64,000 nucleotides of DNA from Croceibacterium soli (GTDB lineage Bacteria > Pseudomonadota > Alphaproteobacteria > Sphingomonadales > Sphingomonadaceae), in assembly GCF_009828065.1 (NCBI RefSeq), contig NZ_WTYK01000002.1, positions 186,001 through 250,000 on the forward strand. The letters run 5' to 3'. Below, one piece after another: positions 16,783 through 25,555 of this stretch. Each line of letters starts with the position of its first letter. Positions within the stretch are counted from its first letter, which is position 1. The position numbers were made by a program, and so were the translations under genes. The notes beneath the pieces were generated by a model. The model worked only from the letters and a program-made list of their open reading frames with translations, did not search any database and had not been told where the DNA came from.

Positions 16783-16797
16783 GTTCTCTTTATGTTC
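16783..16797 (-). promoter_or_regulatory. LexA (SOS) box and promoter of imuA-imuB
   Basis: GTTC-TCTTTAT-GTTC is a second perfect LexA operator. On the minus strand TTGCGA (16812-16817) and CATAAA (16789-16794) are separated by 17 bases, again putting the -10 within the operator. The predicted leader to the imuA ATG is about 17-20 bases and contains TAGGAG. Confidence 0.8.
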
Positions 16798-16906
16798 CTC
16801 TTTGTTTTTGCTCGCAATCCGGTCGTGCCGATCCATCCAGTACGGCCAACGGTTTGCCCGAGGGTGCCGGTTGAAGTTGATCCCTGTCCCGACCACCCTC
16901 CCATTC

Positions 16907-17043
16907 CCCGTCACCCTGAACTCGTTTCAGGGCCCATTTCTCCGCTCGGGCGAGCTTGCTCGCGGGCGCGGCGTTGCCGCTCGTGTCCGGGCGCTCCGCC
17001 CCCAGCCGGGAGATGGATGCTGAAACGAGTTCAGCATGACGGG
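16907..17043. repeat. Repeat family E, intergenic dyad element
   Basis: Outer arms CCCGTCACCCTGAACTCGTT and the inverse ending GTTCAGCATGACGGG enclose about 90 bases with shorter inner palindromes (CGAGCTTGCTCG). It occupies the middle of the 379-base gap between imuA and the FMN-binding protein gene. The rest of that gap holds the imuA promoter on the left and the AAGGAG ribosome site of the next gene on the right. Confidence 0.75.
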
Positions 17044-17144
17044 TTCGGAGCGAAGTGGGGCCGTGCAGTGGTGTGCTTGTCCTGCCGAATCCGGAACCAA
17101 GGCGCGGGCCGCCCCGTTTCGGGACCAAATCAAGGAGACTTTCG

Positions 17145-17618
17145 ATGAGCGGCGACAAGACCCATGAGCTCAAGAACAAGTTCTGGACGGCGCTGGCCGA
17201 CAGCCCGTTCCTGTTCCTGCAGCTCGACAGCGATCCCCACACCGCGATGCCGATGACCGCGCAGCTCGATAAGGACGCCAACAGCGCGATCTGGTTCTTC
17301 GTCTCGCGCGATCACACGTTCGCGCCGGGCGGCCCGGCCACGGCCACTTTCGCCGGCAAGGGCCACGACATGTTCGCCCGCTTCACCGGGGTGCTCACCG
17401 AAGAGACCAGCCGCGAACGGCTGGAGAAGCAGTGGAGCCGCCCGGTCGAGGCATGGTTCGACGGCAAGGACGATCCGAACCTGTTGATGCTGCGGATGGA
17501 CCTCGGCCAGGCGGAGATCTGGAACGGCGATCTCGGCTTCTTCGATACCACGAAGATGCTGCTCGGCTTCGATGTTCGCGAGGAAGCCCGCGAGGAGCAC
17601 CTCAACACCACCTTGTAA
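17145..17618 (+). CDS. Pyridoxamine 5'-phosphate oxidase-family (general stress protein 26-like) protein
   Basis: 157 residues forming one split beta-barrel flavin-binding domain. Typical features are the opening FWTALADSPFLFLQL, the core AIWFFVSRDHTFAP and the C-terminal EEHLNTTL. Members bind FMN or related flavins; physiological substrate unknown, and it is not PdxH, which is longer and has a distinct substrate motif. ATG at 17145 is preceded by AAGGAG (17132-17137). Convergent with the permease gene; a strong hairpin lies between them. Confidence 0.8.
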   Translation: MSGDKTHELKNKFWTALADSPFLFLQLDSDPHTAMPMTAQLDKDANSAIWFFVSRDHTFAPGGPATATFAGKGHDMFARFTGVLTEETSRERLEKQWSRPVEAWFDGKDDPNLLMLRMDLGQAEIWNGDLGFFDTTKMLLGFDVREEAREEHLNTTL

Positions 17619-17645
17619 GCGCTTGACCGAACGCGCGTCACGCGC

Positions 17646-17673
17646 GTGGGGTCGCTTCCCCGGGGAAGCGGCC
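17646..17673. terminator. Candidate bidirectional terminator hairpin without a T-run
   Basis: GGGGTCGCTTCCCC is followed directly by GGGGAAGCGGCCCC: a 14-base stem with one G-U-capable pair and no loop beyond the central bases. It lies between the convergent stops at 17618 and 17690. No T-tract follows on either strand, so any termination would be atypical. Confidence 0.45.
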
Positions 17674-17689
17674 CCAACTCAGGCCCGGA

Positions 17690-19282
17690 TCAGGGCCGGC
17701 CGCGATCTTCCACGCCGGGAATGTCCGGCTCCAGATCGGCATATTCCGGCTCGTGCACTTCCACGATGCCGCGGCCCAGGTGGCTGCGCTGGCGGCCATA
17801 GACCAGGTAGACGACGATCCCGATGGCGGTCCACGCCGGCAGCATGATCATCGCCTCGAACGGCAGGTTGAGAAACAGGAACACGCAGCCGCCGATGGTC
17901 AGGGGCCCGATCAGCCACAGCGCCGGCACCCGGAACTTGCGGGCCCGCGAAGGATCCCTTCGGCGCAGCAGCATCACCGAGACCGCCACCATCATGAATG
18001 CGTAGAGCGTGCCGGCGTTGGAGATGTCCGCCAACTGCCCAACCGGGAAGAACGCGGCCGCCACGGCCACCACGCAGCCGGTGATCGCGGTCACCACATA
18101 GGGAGTCCGCCACTTCGGGTGCACTTTGCTGAGGACTTCCGGCAGCAAGCCGTCGCGGCTCATCACGAAGAAGATCCGCGTCTGCCCGAACAGCAGCACG
18201 AGGATCACCGAAGGCAGCGCAACGAAGGCGGCGATGCCGAGCATGTTGCCGACGCCGGAGAAGCCGATCTGCCGCAGCACGTGCGCCAGCGCTTCGTCCG
18301 AGCAGACCAGGGCCGCGGAGAATTCGGGCAGCGCGCACTGCCGCGCCAGTTCGGCCGAGCCTGCCGGGAACGGCGCCTGGCCGCCGGTGATGAAGCCGTC
18401 GGGGCCGATGGGCTGCCCGCCGATCGCGCCGATCGCACCTGCGGCGACGAGGATGTAGAACACCGTGCAGAACAGCAGTGAGCCGATCAGGCCGATCGGC
18501 ACGTTGCGCTGCGGATCGCGGGTTTCCTCGGCTGCGGTGGAAACCGCGTCGAAGCCGACATAGGCGAAGAACATCGTCGCCGCCGCGCCGACGGCTCCGA
18601 CTCCCGAGCCGAATCCTCCGAATACTCCCGCCGGCAGGAAGGGGTTGAACCGCTCCAGCTCGACCTCCGGCAGCGTCAGCACCAGGAACGTCGTCAGCGC
18701 GGCGACCTTGATCGCCACGAGCACGGCGTTGACCTTGGCGCTCTCGCTCGTGCCGATGATCAGCAGGCCGGTAACCAGCAGCGCGATGAACAGCGCCGGG
18801 AAGTTGATGAGGCCGCCCTCGACCCCGCCGAGCGCCAGCGGCCCGCCTGCCAGCCATGGCGGCAGCGCCACGCCGAGGAACTCGTTCAGGATCGTGCCGG
18901 TGAAATAACCGGACCAGCCGACCGAGACCGCCGCCGCGGCGATGGCATATTCCATGATCAGCGCCCAGCCGACCGTCCAGGCGAGAAACTCCCCCATGGT
19001 CGCGTAGCTGTAAGTGTAGGCGCTGCCCGCCACAGGGACCATCGCTGCAATCTCGGCGTAACACAGCGCCGCCACGATACAGACCAGGCCGGCGACGGCG
19101 AAGGCGATCATGAGGCCGGGCCCCGCCTTCTGCGCGCCGGCGGCCGTAAGGACGAAGATGCCGGTGCCGATGATGCAGCCTATGCCCAGCAGCATGAGCT
19201 GGATCGGCCCGAGGGATCGATGAAGGGACTTCTTCTCTGCCGTGGCCAGGATGGCGTCCAACGGCTTCACACGTCCGAACAT
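17690..19282 (-). CDS. APC superfamily amino-acid permease (cationic amino-acid transporter type)
   Basis: 530 residues with about 12-14 membrane helices. TM1 carries the unwound substrate motif GIGCIIGTGIFVLTAAGA; the conserved YAEIAAMVPVAGSAYTYSYA follows in TM3. Length and the extended loop between TM7 and TM8 (residues about 300-340, with several Cys) match the CAT-like YfnA/GABA-permease branch rather than the shorter GadC type. Substrate is not determined by sequence. Monocistronic as far as can be seen. Confidence 0.88.
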   Translation of the reverse strand: MFGRVKPLDAILATAEKKSLHRSLGPIQLMLLGIGCIIGTGIFVLTAAGAQKAGPGLMIAFAVAGLVCIVAALCYAEIAAMVPVAGSAYTYSYATMGEFLAWTVGWALIMEYAIAAAAVSVGWSGYFTGTILNEFLGVALPPWLAGGPLALGGVEGGLINFPALFIALLVTGLLIIGTSESAKVNAVLVAIKVAALTTFLVLTLPEVELERFNPFLPAGVFGGFGSGVGAVGAAATMFFAYVGFDAVSTAAEETRDPQRNVPIGLIGSLLFCTVFYILVAAGAIGAIGGQPIGPDGFITGGQAPFPAGSAELARQCALPEFSAALVCSDEALAHVLRQIGFSGVGNMLGIAAFVALPSVILVLLFGQTRIFFVMSRDGLLPEVLSKVHPKWRTPYVVTAITGCVVAVAAAFFPVGQLADISNAGTLYAFMMVAVSVMLLRRRDPSRARKFRVPALWLIGPLTIGGCVFLFLNLPFEAMIMLPAWTAIGIVVYLVYGRQRSHLGRGIVEVHEPEYADLEPDIPGVEDRGRP

Positions 19283-19418
19283 GCGGCTCCCCTCAAGTGC
19301 GGGCTGCGCGGACGCGCCCCATCTCTAAGCTGGTTACAACGCTAACCGCATTCGTGCGCGACGCAAGCGGCTTTGCAATCGCTTTGCACAACGGTGCACG
19401 GCGTCTTACACAGCGGTC

Positions 19419-20288
19419 ATGTCCACCACCTTCCAGCTCGACACCGCGACCAGCCGGGCCAATCCCACGCCGCAGCCAATGCGGCGCCTCACAGTGCCGA
19501 AGCTGCGGGCTCGCAAGCAGGACGGTGTCACGGCCGAACCGCTGGTGGTGCTGACCGCCTATACCGCGCGCCAGGCTCAACTGCTGGACGAGCATTGCGA
19601 CCTGCTGCTCGTCGGGGATTCGCTCGGCCAGGTGATCTACGGCCTGCCTTCGACCGTGCCCGTCACCCTGGAGATGATGGCCAACCATGCCGCCGCGGTG
19701 GTGCGGGGCAGCTATCACGCGGTGGTCGCGGTCGACATGCCGTTCGGGAGCTACGAAGGCTCGCCTCAGCAGGCGTTCGAGAGCGCTGCCTGGCTGATGA
19801 AGCAGAGCGGCGCCGCGGCGGTGAAGCTCGAAGGCGGGGAGGTCATGGCCGAAACGGTCGCGTTCCTCGTCCAGCGCGGCATCCCGGTGATCGGCCATGT
19901 CGGGCTGACGCCGCAGGCGGTCAACGTGCTCGGCGGCTATGGCGCGCGCGGCCGGACCGACGCGGAGGCGGACAAGATCGTCGGCGACGCCAAGGCGCTC
20001 GACAAGGCCGGCGCGTTCGCGATCGTCGTGGAAGGCGTGGTCGAGCCGATCGCCGTCGCGGTCACGCAAGCCGTCGCCTGCCCGACCATCGGCATCGGCG
20101 CTTCGGCCCAGTGCGACGGGCAAGTGCTGGTCACCGAAGACATGCTCGGCCTGTTCGAGCGCGTGCCCCGGTTCGTGAAGCGCTACGAGAACCTCGCCGA
20201 AACGATCTCCGCCGCGGCCGGGCACTACGCCAAAGAAGTGCGAGAGCGCAGCTTCCCCGGGCCGGAACAGACCTACGGGAGCGAATGA
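19419..20288 (+). CDS. panB: 3-methyl-2-oxobutanoate hydroxymethyltransferase (ketopantoate hydroxymethyltransferase)
   Basis: First committed enzyme of pantothenate (CoA) synthesis: transfers a hydroxymethyl group from methylene-THF to 2-oxoisovalerate. 289 residues in the TIM-barrel PanB fold. Metal ligands are visible as Asp67 (VGDSLG) and Asp106 ([11 protein letters not shown]), with Glu138 in VKLEGG and the substrate loop [13 protein letters not shown]-terminal extension of about 25 residues is unremarkable. No panC neighbour is present. The 2-oxoisovalerate it uses is also the substrate of the Bkd complex encoded at 46-50 kb. Confidence 0.95.
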   Translation: MSTTFQLDTATSRANPTPQPMRRLTVPKLRARKQDGVTAEPLVVLTAYTARQAQLLDEHCDLLLVGDSLGQVIYGLPSTVPVTLEMMANHAAAVVRGSYHAVVAVDMPFGSYEGSPQQAFESAAWLMKQSGAAAVKLEGGEVMAETVAFLVQRGIPVIGHVGLTPQAVNVLGGYGARGRTDAEADKIVGDAKALDKAGAFAIVVEGVVEPIAVAVTQAVACPTIGIGASAQCDGQVLVTEDMLGLFERVPRFVKRYENLAETISAAAGHYAKEVRERSFPGPEQTYGSE

Positions 20289-20359
20289 GCCAACACGGCG
20301 TTGCACCCCGGGCGCAAATTGCCTAGCGGGCGCGCTCCACGAAAGAACAGGGTCCACAC

Positions 20360-21415
20360 ATGGCCACGTTGAAGCGGTTCTACGGCTTTTCGCTCATCTT
20401 CACGATCATCTGCCTTGCGCTCGGCGCATGGTACGGCTGGTCGAGCACCGGCAGCCTCACCGGCACCCTGGCGCTGCTGTGGATCGTCGTCGTGCTTTCG
20501 GTGCTGGAGATCTCGCTCAGCTTCGACAACGCCGTGGTCAACGCCTCCGTCCTGACCAACATGGACCGGGTCTGGCAGAAGCGCTTCCTCACCTGGGGCA
20601 TCGCCTTCGCGGTGTTCGGGATGCGGATCGTCTTCCCGCTGGCGATCGTCGCGATCGCCGCTGGGCTCGGGCCGATGCAGACGATCGACCTTTCGCTGAA
20701 CAACCCGGCGGAATACGAGCGCATCGTCAGCTCCGCCCATGTCGGCATCGCCGGCTTCGGCGGCGCCTTCCTGGCGATGGTCGGCCTCAAGTTCTTCTTC
20801 GACGGCAGCAAGGACGTGCACTGGATCGGCGTGGTCGAGCGGCAGCTGGCTCGCTTCGCCGCCCTCCCGGCCGCCGAGGTCGCACTGTTGCTGCTGGCGC
20901 TGTGGGGCATCTCCAACATGCTCGAACCGGAAGAGGCGCTGACTTTCCTGGTTGCGGGTATCCTCGGCCTGGTGACTTTCATCGCGGTCGAAGGGATCAA
21001 CGCGATCCTCGAGCTGCATGAGGAGAAGCAGCGGCTGCAGGGCGCCGTGGTCCGCAGCGGACTCGGCGGGTTCCTCTACCTCAACGTGCTCGACGCGTCG
21101 TTCAGCTTCGACGGCGTGATCGGCGCGTTCGCCCTGTCGAACAACATGATCGTCATCGCCCTGGGCCTGTCGATCGGCGCAATGTTCGTCCGCTCCATGA
21201 CCATCCACCTGGTCGAGAAAGGCACGCTGGCGCAGTACCGCTTCCTCGAGCACGGCGCGTTCTGGGCGATCATCGCGCTCGGCGCGATCATGCTGATGTC
21301 GGCGGTGTTCCATATCCCGGAGACTATCACCGGGCTGATCGGCGCCACGCTGATCGGACTTTCGCTGTGGTGGTCGGTCCGCCACAACCGGCGGAACCCT
21401 ACCGCGGCCGACTGA
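20360..21415 (+). CDS. DUF475 / TerC-superfamily integral membrane protein
   Basis: 351 residues with about nine hydrophobic segments. The two TerC-type signatures, SFDNAVVNASV near residue 53 and SFDGVIGAF near 250, place acidic residues within membranes, as in proteins linked to tellurite resistance and metal export. The DUF475 branch has no established function. 72 bases downstream of panB, on the same strand, so possibly co-transcribed. Its last 17 bases overlap the end of the convergent carrier gene. Confidence 0.85.
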   Translation: MATLKRFYGFSLIFTIICLALGAWYGWSSTGSLTGTLALLWIVVVLSVLEISLSFDNAVVNASVLTNMDRVWQKRFLTWGIAFAVFGMRIVFPLAIVAIAAGLGPMQTIDLSLNNPAEYERIVSSAHVGIAGFGGAFLAMVGLKFFFDGSKDVHWIGVVERQLARFAALPAAEVALLLLALWGISNMLEPEEALTFLVAGILGLVTFIAVEGINAILELHEEKQRLQGAVVRSGLGGFLYLNVLDASFSFDGVIGAFALSNNMIVIALGLSIGAMFVRSMTIHLVEKGTLAQYRFLEHGAFWAIIALGAIMLMSAVFHIPETITGLIGATLIGLSLWWSVRHNRRNPTAAD

Positions 21416-22364
21416 GCCGCGCCGCCAGCGGGGCGGAGAGCACGAGCTGCAGCAGGTGGTAGACCAGCACCGGCAGCAGCACGAGACCGGCGGTGCCCGC
21501 CCCGAACAGCACCGTCGCCAGCGGCGCGCCCATGGCGATGCTCTTCTGCCCGCCCGAGAACAGCAGCGCGATGCGGTCACCGCGCGCCAGGCGAAGGGCT
21601 CCACCCAGCAGCCAGACGCCGCCGAACGCAAAGCCGAGCAGCACGCAGACGGCGCCGAGAAGCACCGCCCAATCCGCCGGGCCCACGCGCTGCCACAGGC
21701 CCTCCTCCACCGCGCCCGAGAAGGCGACATAGACCGCGATGGCGATGGCCGTGCGGTCCATCCAGGTGGTCAGCATGCGGTGCTCGCGCACGAGGTGACC
21801 GAACCGGCCTTGCGCCACTTGTCCGATGACGAACGGCAGCAGCAGGATCAGCGCGATCTTCTTGAGCGCCGCGAGATCGAACGCAGCCGCTTCGCTCCCG
21901 GCCAGCAGCGAAAACAGCGGCGCGGTGAGGAACACGCCGAGGATGTTGAGCATGGCGGCCGCCACGACCGATGCCGCGACATTGCCGCCGGCGAGCGACG
22001 AGTAGGCCGTCGCCGATTGCACGGTCGAAGGCAGCGTGCCGAGATAGAGGAAGCCGAGCGCGACCAGCGGCGGCAACCAGCCCGCGAGGACCAGTGACAG
22101 ACCCCATCCGGCCAGCGCCATCGCCCCGAAGCACCACGCGACCAGCGGCAGCAGGAAGCGCACGTTGCCAATGCCGCGCAAGACTTCCGCGCGCGGCAGG
22201 CGCAGTCCGTTGAGCAGGAAGAGCAGGAACACCGCTCCGTTGGCAACGGCCTGGGCGACGTCCCTGGCCGCTCCGGTAACCGGCAGCACCGAAGCCAGGA
22301 GGATCGCCAGGCCGAGCAGCCGGACGAGGGGATCGATTCGGCCGAAGGCTGCGGCGATGGGCAT
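21399..22364 (-). CDS. Bile acid:sodium symporter-like carrier (SBF-like/PF13593 type)
   Basis: 321 residues, about nine to ten membrane helices. Family features include the polar crossover segment GTLPSTVQSATAYSSLAGGN and, in the second half, FSGGQKSIAMGAPLA, the sites that form the sodium- and substrate-binding region in BASS proteins. This branch (YfeH-like) is not a characterised bile acid transporter; an organic anion substrate is inferred. Convergent with, and overlapping, the TerC-like gene by 17 bases. Confidence 0.85.
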   Translation of the reverse strand: MPIAAAFGRIDPLVRLLGLAILLASVLPVTGAARDVAQAVANGAVFLLFLLNGLRLPRAEVLRGIGNVRFLLPLVAWCFGAMALAGWGLSLVLAGWLPPLVALGFLYLGTLPSTVQSATAYSSLAGGNVAASVVAAAMLNILGVFLTAPLFSLLAGSEAAAFDLAALKKIALILLLPFVIGQVAQGRFGHLVREHRMLTTWMDRTAIAIAVYVAFSGAVEEGLWQRVGPADWAVLLGAVCVLLGFAFGGVWLLGGALRLARGDRIALLFSGGQKSIAMGAPLATVLFGAGTAGLVLLPVLVYHLLQLVLSAPLAARLSRPR

Positions 22365-22404
22365 CGCCGGCGAGTGCCCGCGGGGAAGAAGCCTGTCCAG
22401 CCCG

Positions 22405-24204
22405 CTAGCGCAGCGCCAGCGCGGGTTGACTGGCCATGCGCAGCGCCTTGGCGAGCAGCACGTCAGACCCGGTCTCGCCTTCCCGCGTCACATCGAGGGC
22501 AGCGGCAAGGGCGCCGGTCGTGCGACTGCTGGAGCGTTGCAGCCGGTAAGCCCGGCGCGCGCTGGCCAACGCCGCGGAGGCGTTCCCGGTGGCCAGCTGC
22601 GCCCGGGCGAGATCGGCCAGCAGCTCAGGATCGCCTGCGCCGCCCGAGAGCGCGGCCGCGCGGCGCAGAAGCACAGCCGCCTTCGGCCAATCGCGTCGTT
22701 CCGCCGCACGGCGTCCTAGCGAGGCGGCAATGCCTCGGTCGCCCGGATAGGCGGCGAGGTAGGTGGCCAGCGCCTCCTCGGCCTGCCGCTCGCTGCCGAG
22801 CAGGCGCTGGGCCGCCGCGATGCGCTCCGCCAGCGGCGCGTTCCAGCGGACGCGCGCGGCCCGCCCGAAAAACTCCAGGGCCGCTGCCGGATCGCCGGCC
22901 AGCAAGGCTGCGTCGCCCGCGAGCACTTCGATATCGGCAGAGCCGGGATAGCGTTCCGTCAGTTGGCGCGCGAAAGCGGCGGCCTCCGCCGCACGGCCTT
23001 GCGACAGCATCTGCCGCACCATCTGCACTGCCACTTGCGGCCGCGCGGGATCGCCGCCCCAGCGAAAGATTTCGAGCTTGCCCTGTTCGGACAGGGGCAG
23101 CGCCCGCAGCGTCCGGTCGGGCCCCAGCGCCGCCCGGTCGAGCATGGGCGCCGCCAGATCGCGCCGCCCGGCCTGCTCGTGCGCGCGGGCGAGCAGCGCG
23201 AGCATGTAAGGCGTCGCGCCGGGGCTCGCCGCCCGTTCGCCGAAACGGTCGACGACTTCGCGCCCGTCGTTCACGGCCAGGAGCGCCCGGCCCAGCAGGC
23301 GCGCGACCATCGGATTGTCCGGCTGCCGGCGCGCCAGCTCGGCGAACCGCTCCACAGCCAGTGCGGGGTTGCCGCTGCGGAACTCCAGCACGCCCTCTAG
23401 CAGCATCCCGGCCGCCGTTTCGGCATAGGCGCCTTCGGTGCGCCAGAGCAGCCGCCGGGCGAGATCGTCGCGGCCCCCCCGCGCCGCCAGCACGGCCTGC
23501 AGGTAATAAGCCCGGGGATCGGTGCGGTCGATCTCGACCATCCGCCGGGCCACCCGCAGCATGTCCTTGTAGCGGCCCAGCTCGCCCAGAGTGGCGGCAT
23601 ATTCGCCCAGCAGGTCGATGTCGCCGGGGGCGCGCCGTACGGCCCCGGCGAACCACCGCAGCGCCGCCGGCAGCCCCTGCGAGTCGCGCACGAGGACGCC
23701 GCGAAAGGCCAGCGCCTGGGGCTCCCGGGGGTCGATAGAGAGGGCCCGCTCGGCGGCCTCCGCGGCGAGGTGCTGCTCACCCCCGCGATAGCGCATGCGG
23801 CCGATATCGACCCACAGCCGGGCATTGTCGCCGCCGGCCTGGAGCGCCCGGTCGAACGCCCGCGCCGCCGCCGGGAAATCGCCCTCGGCAAGCTCCAGCC
23901 GGCCCAGGGCATGAAAGCCGCGCTGCCTGCTTGCGGCGTCGAACCGGCCGGGCGCGAGCCAGCGCCGCGCTTCGCCCGGGTCGCCTTCGAGCAGCGCCGC
24001 CTCCCCCAGGTAAGCGGCCACGGCCTCTATGGAAGCGCCGGCCCGGAACGCCCGCCGCGCCGCGACTTCGGCGGAAATACCGTCCCCCTGCTCTATCGCA
24101 GAGGCAGCCTCGGCCAACGGATCGCGGCCGGGCCCCGCTAGCGCGGGGAGCGCCAGCAGGGTCAGCAGCGCCGCCAGCAGGATCCCGTCACGCCTGAAGG
24201 TCAT
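22405..24204 (-). CDS. Secreted TPR-repeat protein of the PrsK/PrsR locus (PrsT-like)
   Basis: 599 residues with a signal peptide ([20 protein letters not shown]) followed by roughly 12 degenerate tetratricopeptide repeats. Examples are FHALGRLELAEGDFPAAARA and AERALSIDPREPQALAFRGV. TPR proteins of this kind (PrsT) accompany prsK/prsR in PEP-CTERM/XrtA systems, probably as scaffold for polysaccharide export or sorting. It is shorter than the PrsT I know of (about 900), so the name is not applied firmly. ATG at 24204 overlaps prsR by 17 bases; the same frame runs 28 codons further upstream inside prsR. Confidence 0.75.
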   Translation of the reverse strand: MTFRRDGILLAALLTLLALPALAGPGRDPLAEAASAIEQGDGISAEVAARRAFRAGASIEAVAAYLGEAALLEGDPGEARRWLAPGRFDAASRQRGFHALGRLELAEGDFPAAARAFDRALQAGGDNARLWVDIGRMRYRGGEQHLAAEAAERALSIDPREPQALAFRGVLVRDSQGLPAALRWFAGAVRRAPGDIDLLGEYAATLGELGRYKDMLRVARRMVEIDRTDPRAYYLQAVLAARGGRDDLARRLLWRTEGAYAETAAGMLLEGVLEFRSGNPALAVERFAELARRQPDNPMVARLLGRALLAVNDGREVVDRFGERAASPGATPYMLALLARAHEQAGRRDLAAPMLDRAALGPDRTLRALPLSEQGKLEIFRWGGDPARPQVAVQMVRQMLSQGRAAEAAAFARQLTERYPGSADIEVLAGDAALLAGDPAAALEFFGRAARVRWNAPLAERIAAAQRLLGSERQAEEALATYLAAYPGDRGIAASLGRRAAERRDWPKAAVLLRRAAALSGGAGDPELLADLARAQLATGNASAALASARRAYRLQRSSSRTTGALAAALDVTREGETGSDVLLAKALRMASQPALALR

Positions 24205-25555
24205 ACTGCTTGAGCAGGTCGTACAGCGTCGGGCGGCTGATCCCGAGCAGCTTGGCCGTGCTGGAGATGTTGCCTTCGGTCCGCGCAAGGGCGTGGCGGA
24301 TCACCTTGCGGTCGGACTGCTCGCGCGCGGTCTTGATGTTGAGCGCTTCGGGTTCGCTCCCCACCGCGCTCTCCAGGTCGAGGTCCGCGGCGCTCACCAG
24401 CTTGCCGTCGGCCATGATCACCGCCCGCTTCACCCGGTTCTCCAGCTCGCGGACGTTGCCGGGCCAGGGCCAGGCATCGATCGCCGCCAGGGCATGGGGC
24501 GCGAAGCCCTTGACCTGTGGGTTCATCTCGCCGGCGAAGCGTGTGAGGAATGCTTTCGCCAGCAGCACCGCATCCCCCGGCCGATCGGCCAGGCCGGGTA
24601 TCTTCACGACGATCTCGGCAAGACGGTAGAACAAGTCCTCGCGGAAGCGCCCGGCGGCGATCATCGCCTCCAGATCCTGATGTGTGGCGCAGACGATCCG
24701 CGTGTCGACCTCGATTGCCTTGCGGCCGCCGATGCGCTCGATCTGGCGCTCCTGCAGGAAGCGCAGCAGCTTGACCTGCAGCGGCAGCGGAATGTCGCCG
24801 ACCTCGTCTAGGAACAGCGTGCCGCCGCTGGCCTGCTCGATCTTGCCCTCGGTGGTCTTCACCGCCCCGGTGAAGGCGCCCCGCTCGTGGCCGAACAGCT
24901 CGCTTTCGAGCAGGTTCTCGGGGATTGCCGCGCAGTTGATGGCCACGAAGTTGCCGCCCCTGCGGCCGCTCTCGTCATGCAGCCCGCGCGCCAGGAGCTC
25001 CTTGCCGGTGCCGCTGGCGCCCAGCAGCATGACGGAGACGTTGGTGTTGGCCACCCGCTCGATCATGCGCGCGACGCGGACCATCTCCGGCGCCGCGGTG
25101 ATCAGCGATCCGAGCACCCGGTTCCCCTCGCCCGCCTTGTCCGCGAGCATCCGGTTCTCCGCTTCGATCCGGTGCAGGTTGAGCGCGCGGCGCACGATCA
25201 GCCCGAGCTGCTCGATATCGACCGGCTTGTGGTAGAAGTCGTAGGCCCCCCGGTCGATCGCGGTCAGCACGCTCTCGCGCGCGCCGTGCCCGCTGGCGAC
25301 GATCACTTTGGTATCCGGCTTCAGGGCCATGATCTCGTCGAGCACGGCAAAACCCTCGCTCGTTCCGTCCGGATCCGGCGGCAGGCCGAGATCGAGCGTC
25401 ACCACGAGCGGTTCCTCGGCGCGCAAGGCGGCGATCGCGCTCGCCCGGTCGCCGGCGACGATCACCTGGAAATCGTCATAGGCCCACTTGAGTTGGGCCT
25501 GCAGGCCCTCGTCGTCCTCGACGATCAGCAGCTTGGGTTTGCTTTCCGACATCAT
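24188..25555 (-). CDS. prsR: PEP-CTERM-type sigma-54-dependent response regulator PrsR
   Basis: 455 residues: receiver domain with phospho-acceptor Asp55 ([13 protein letters not shown], the divergent PrsR form), AAA+ domain with Walker A GASGTGKE at 179-186 and sigma-54-contacting GAFTGA at 226-231, and a C-terminal Fis-type helix-turn-helix ([20 protein letters not shown]). Activates RpoN-dependent promoters of exopolysaccharide and PEP-CTERM genes. Start: ATG at 25555 overlaps the prsK stop as ATGA; a second ATG follows directly at 25552. Partner kinase is the neighbouring prsK. Confidence 0.92.
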   Translation of the reverse strand: MMSESKPKLLIVEDDEGLQAQLKWAYDDFQVIVAGDRASAIAALRAEEPLVVTLDLGLPPDPDGTSEGFAVLDEIMALKPDTKVIVASGHGARESVLTAIDRGAYDFYHKPVDIEQLGLIVRRALNLHRIEAENRMLADKAGEGNRVLGSLITAAPEMVRVARMIERVANTNVSVMLLGASGTGKELLARGLHDESGRRGGNFVAINCAAIPENLLESELFGHERGAFTGAVKTTEGKIEQASGGTLFLDEVGDIPLPLQVKLLRFLQERQIERIGGRKAIEVDTRIVCATHQDLEAMIAAGRFREDLFYRLAEIVVKIPGLADRPGDAVLLAKAFLTRFAGEMNPQVKGFAPHALAAIDAWPWPGNVRELENRVKRAVIMADGKLVSAADLDLESAVGSEPEALNIKTAREQSDRKVIRHALARTEGNISSTAKLLGISRPTLYDLLKQYDLQA

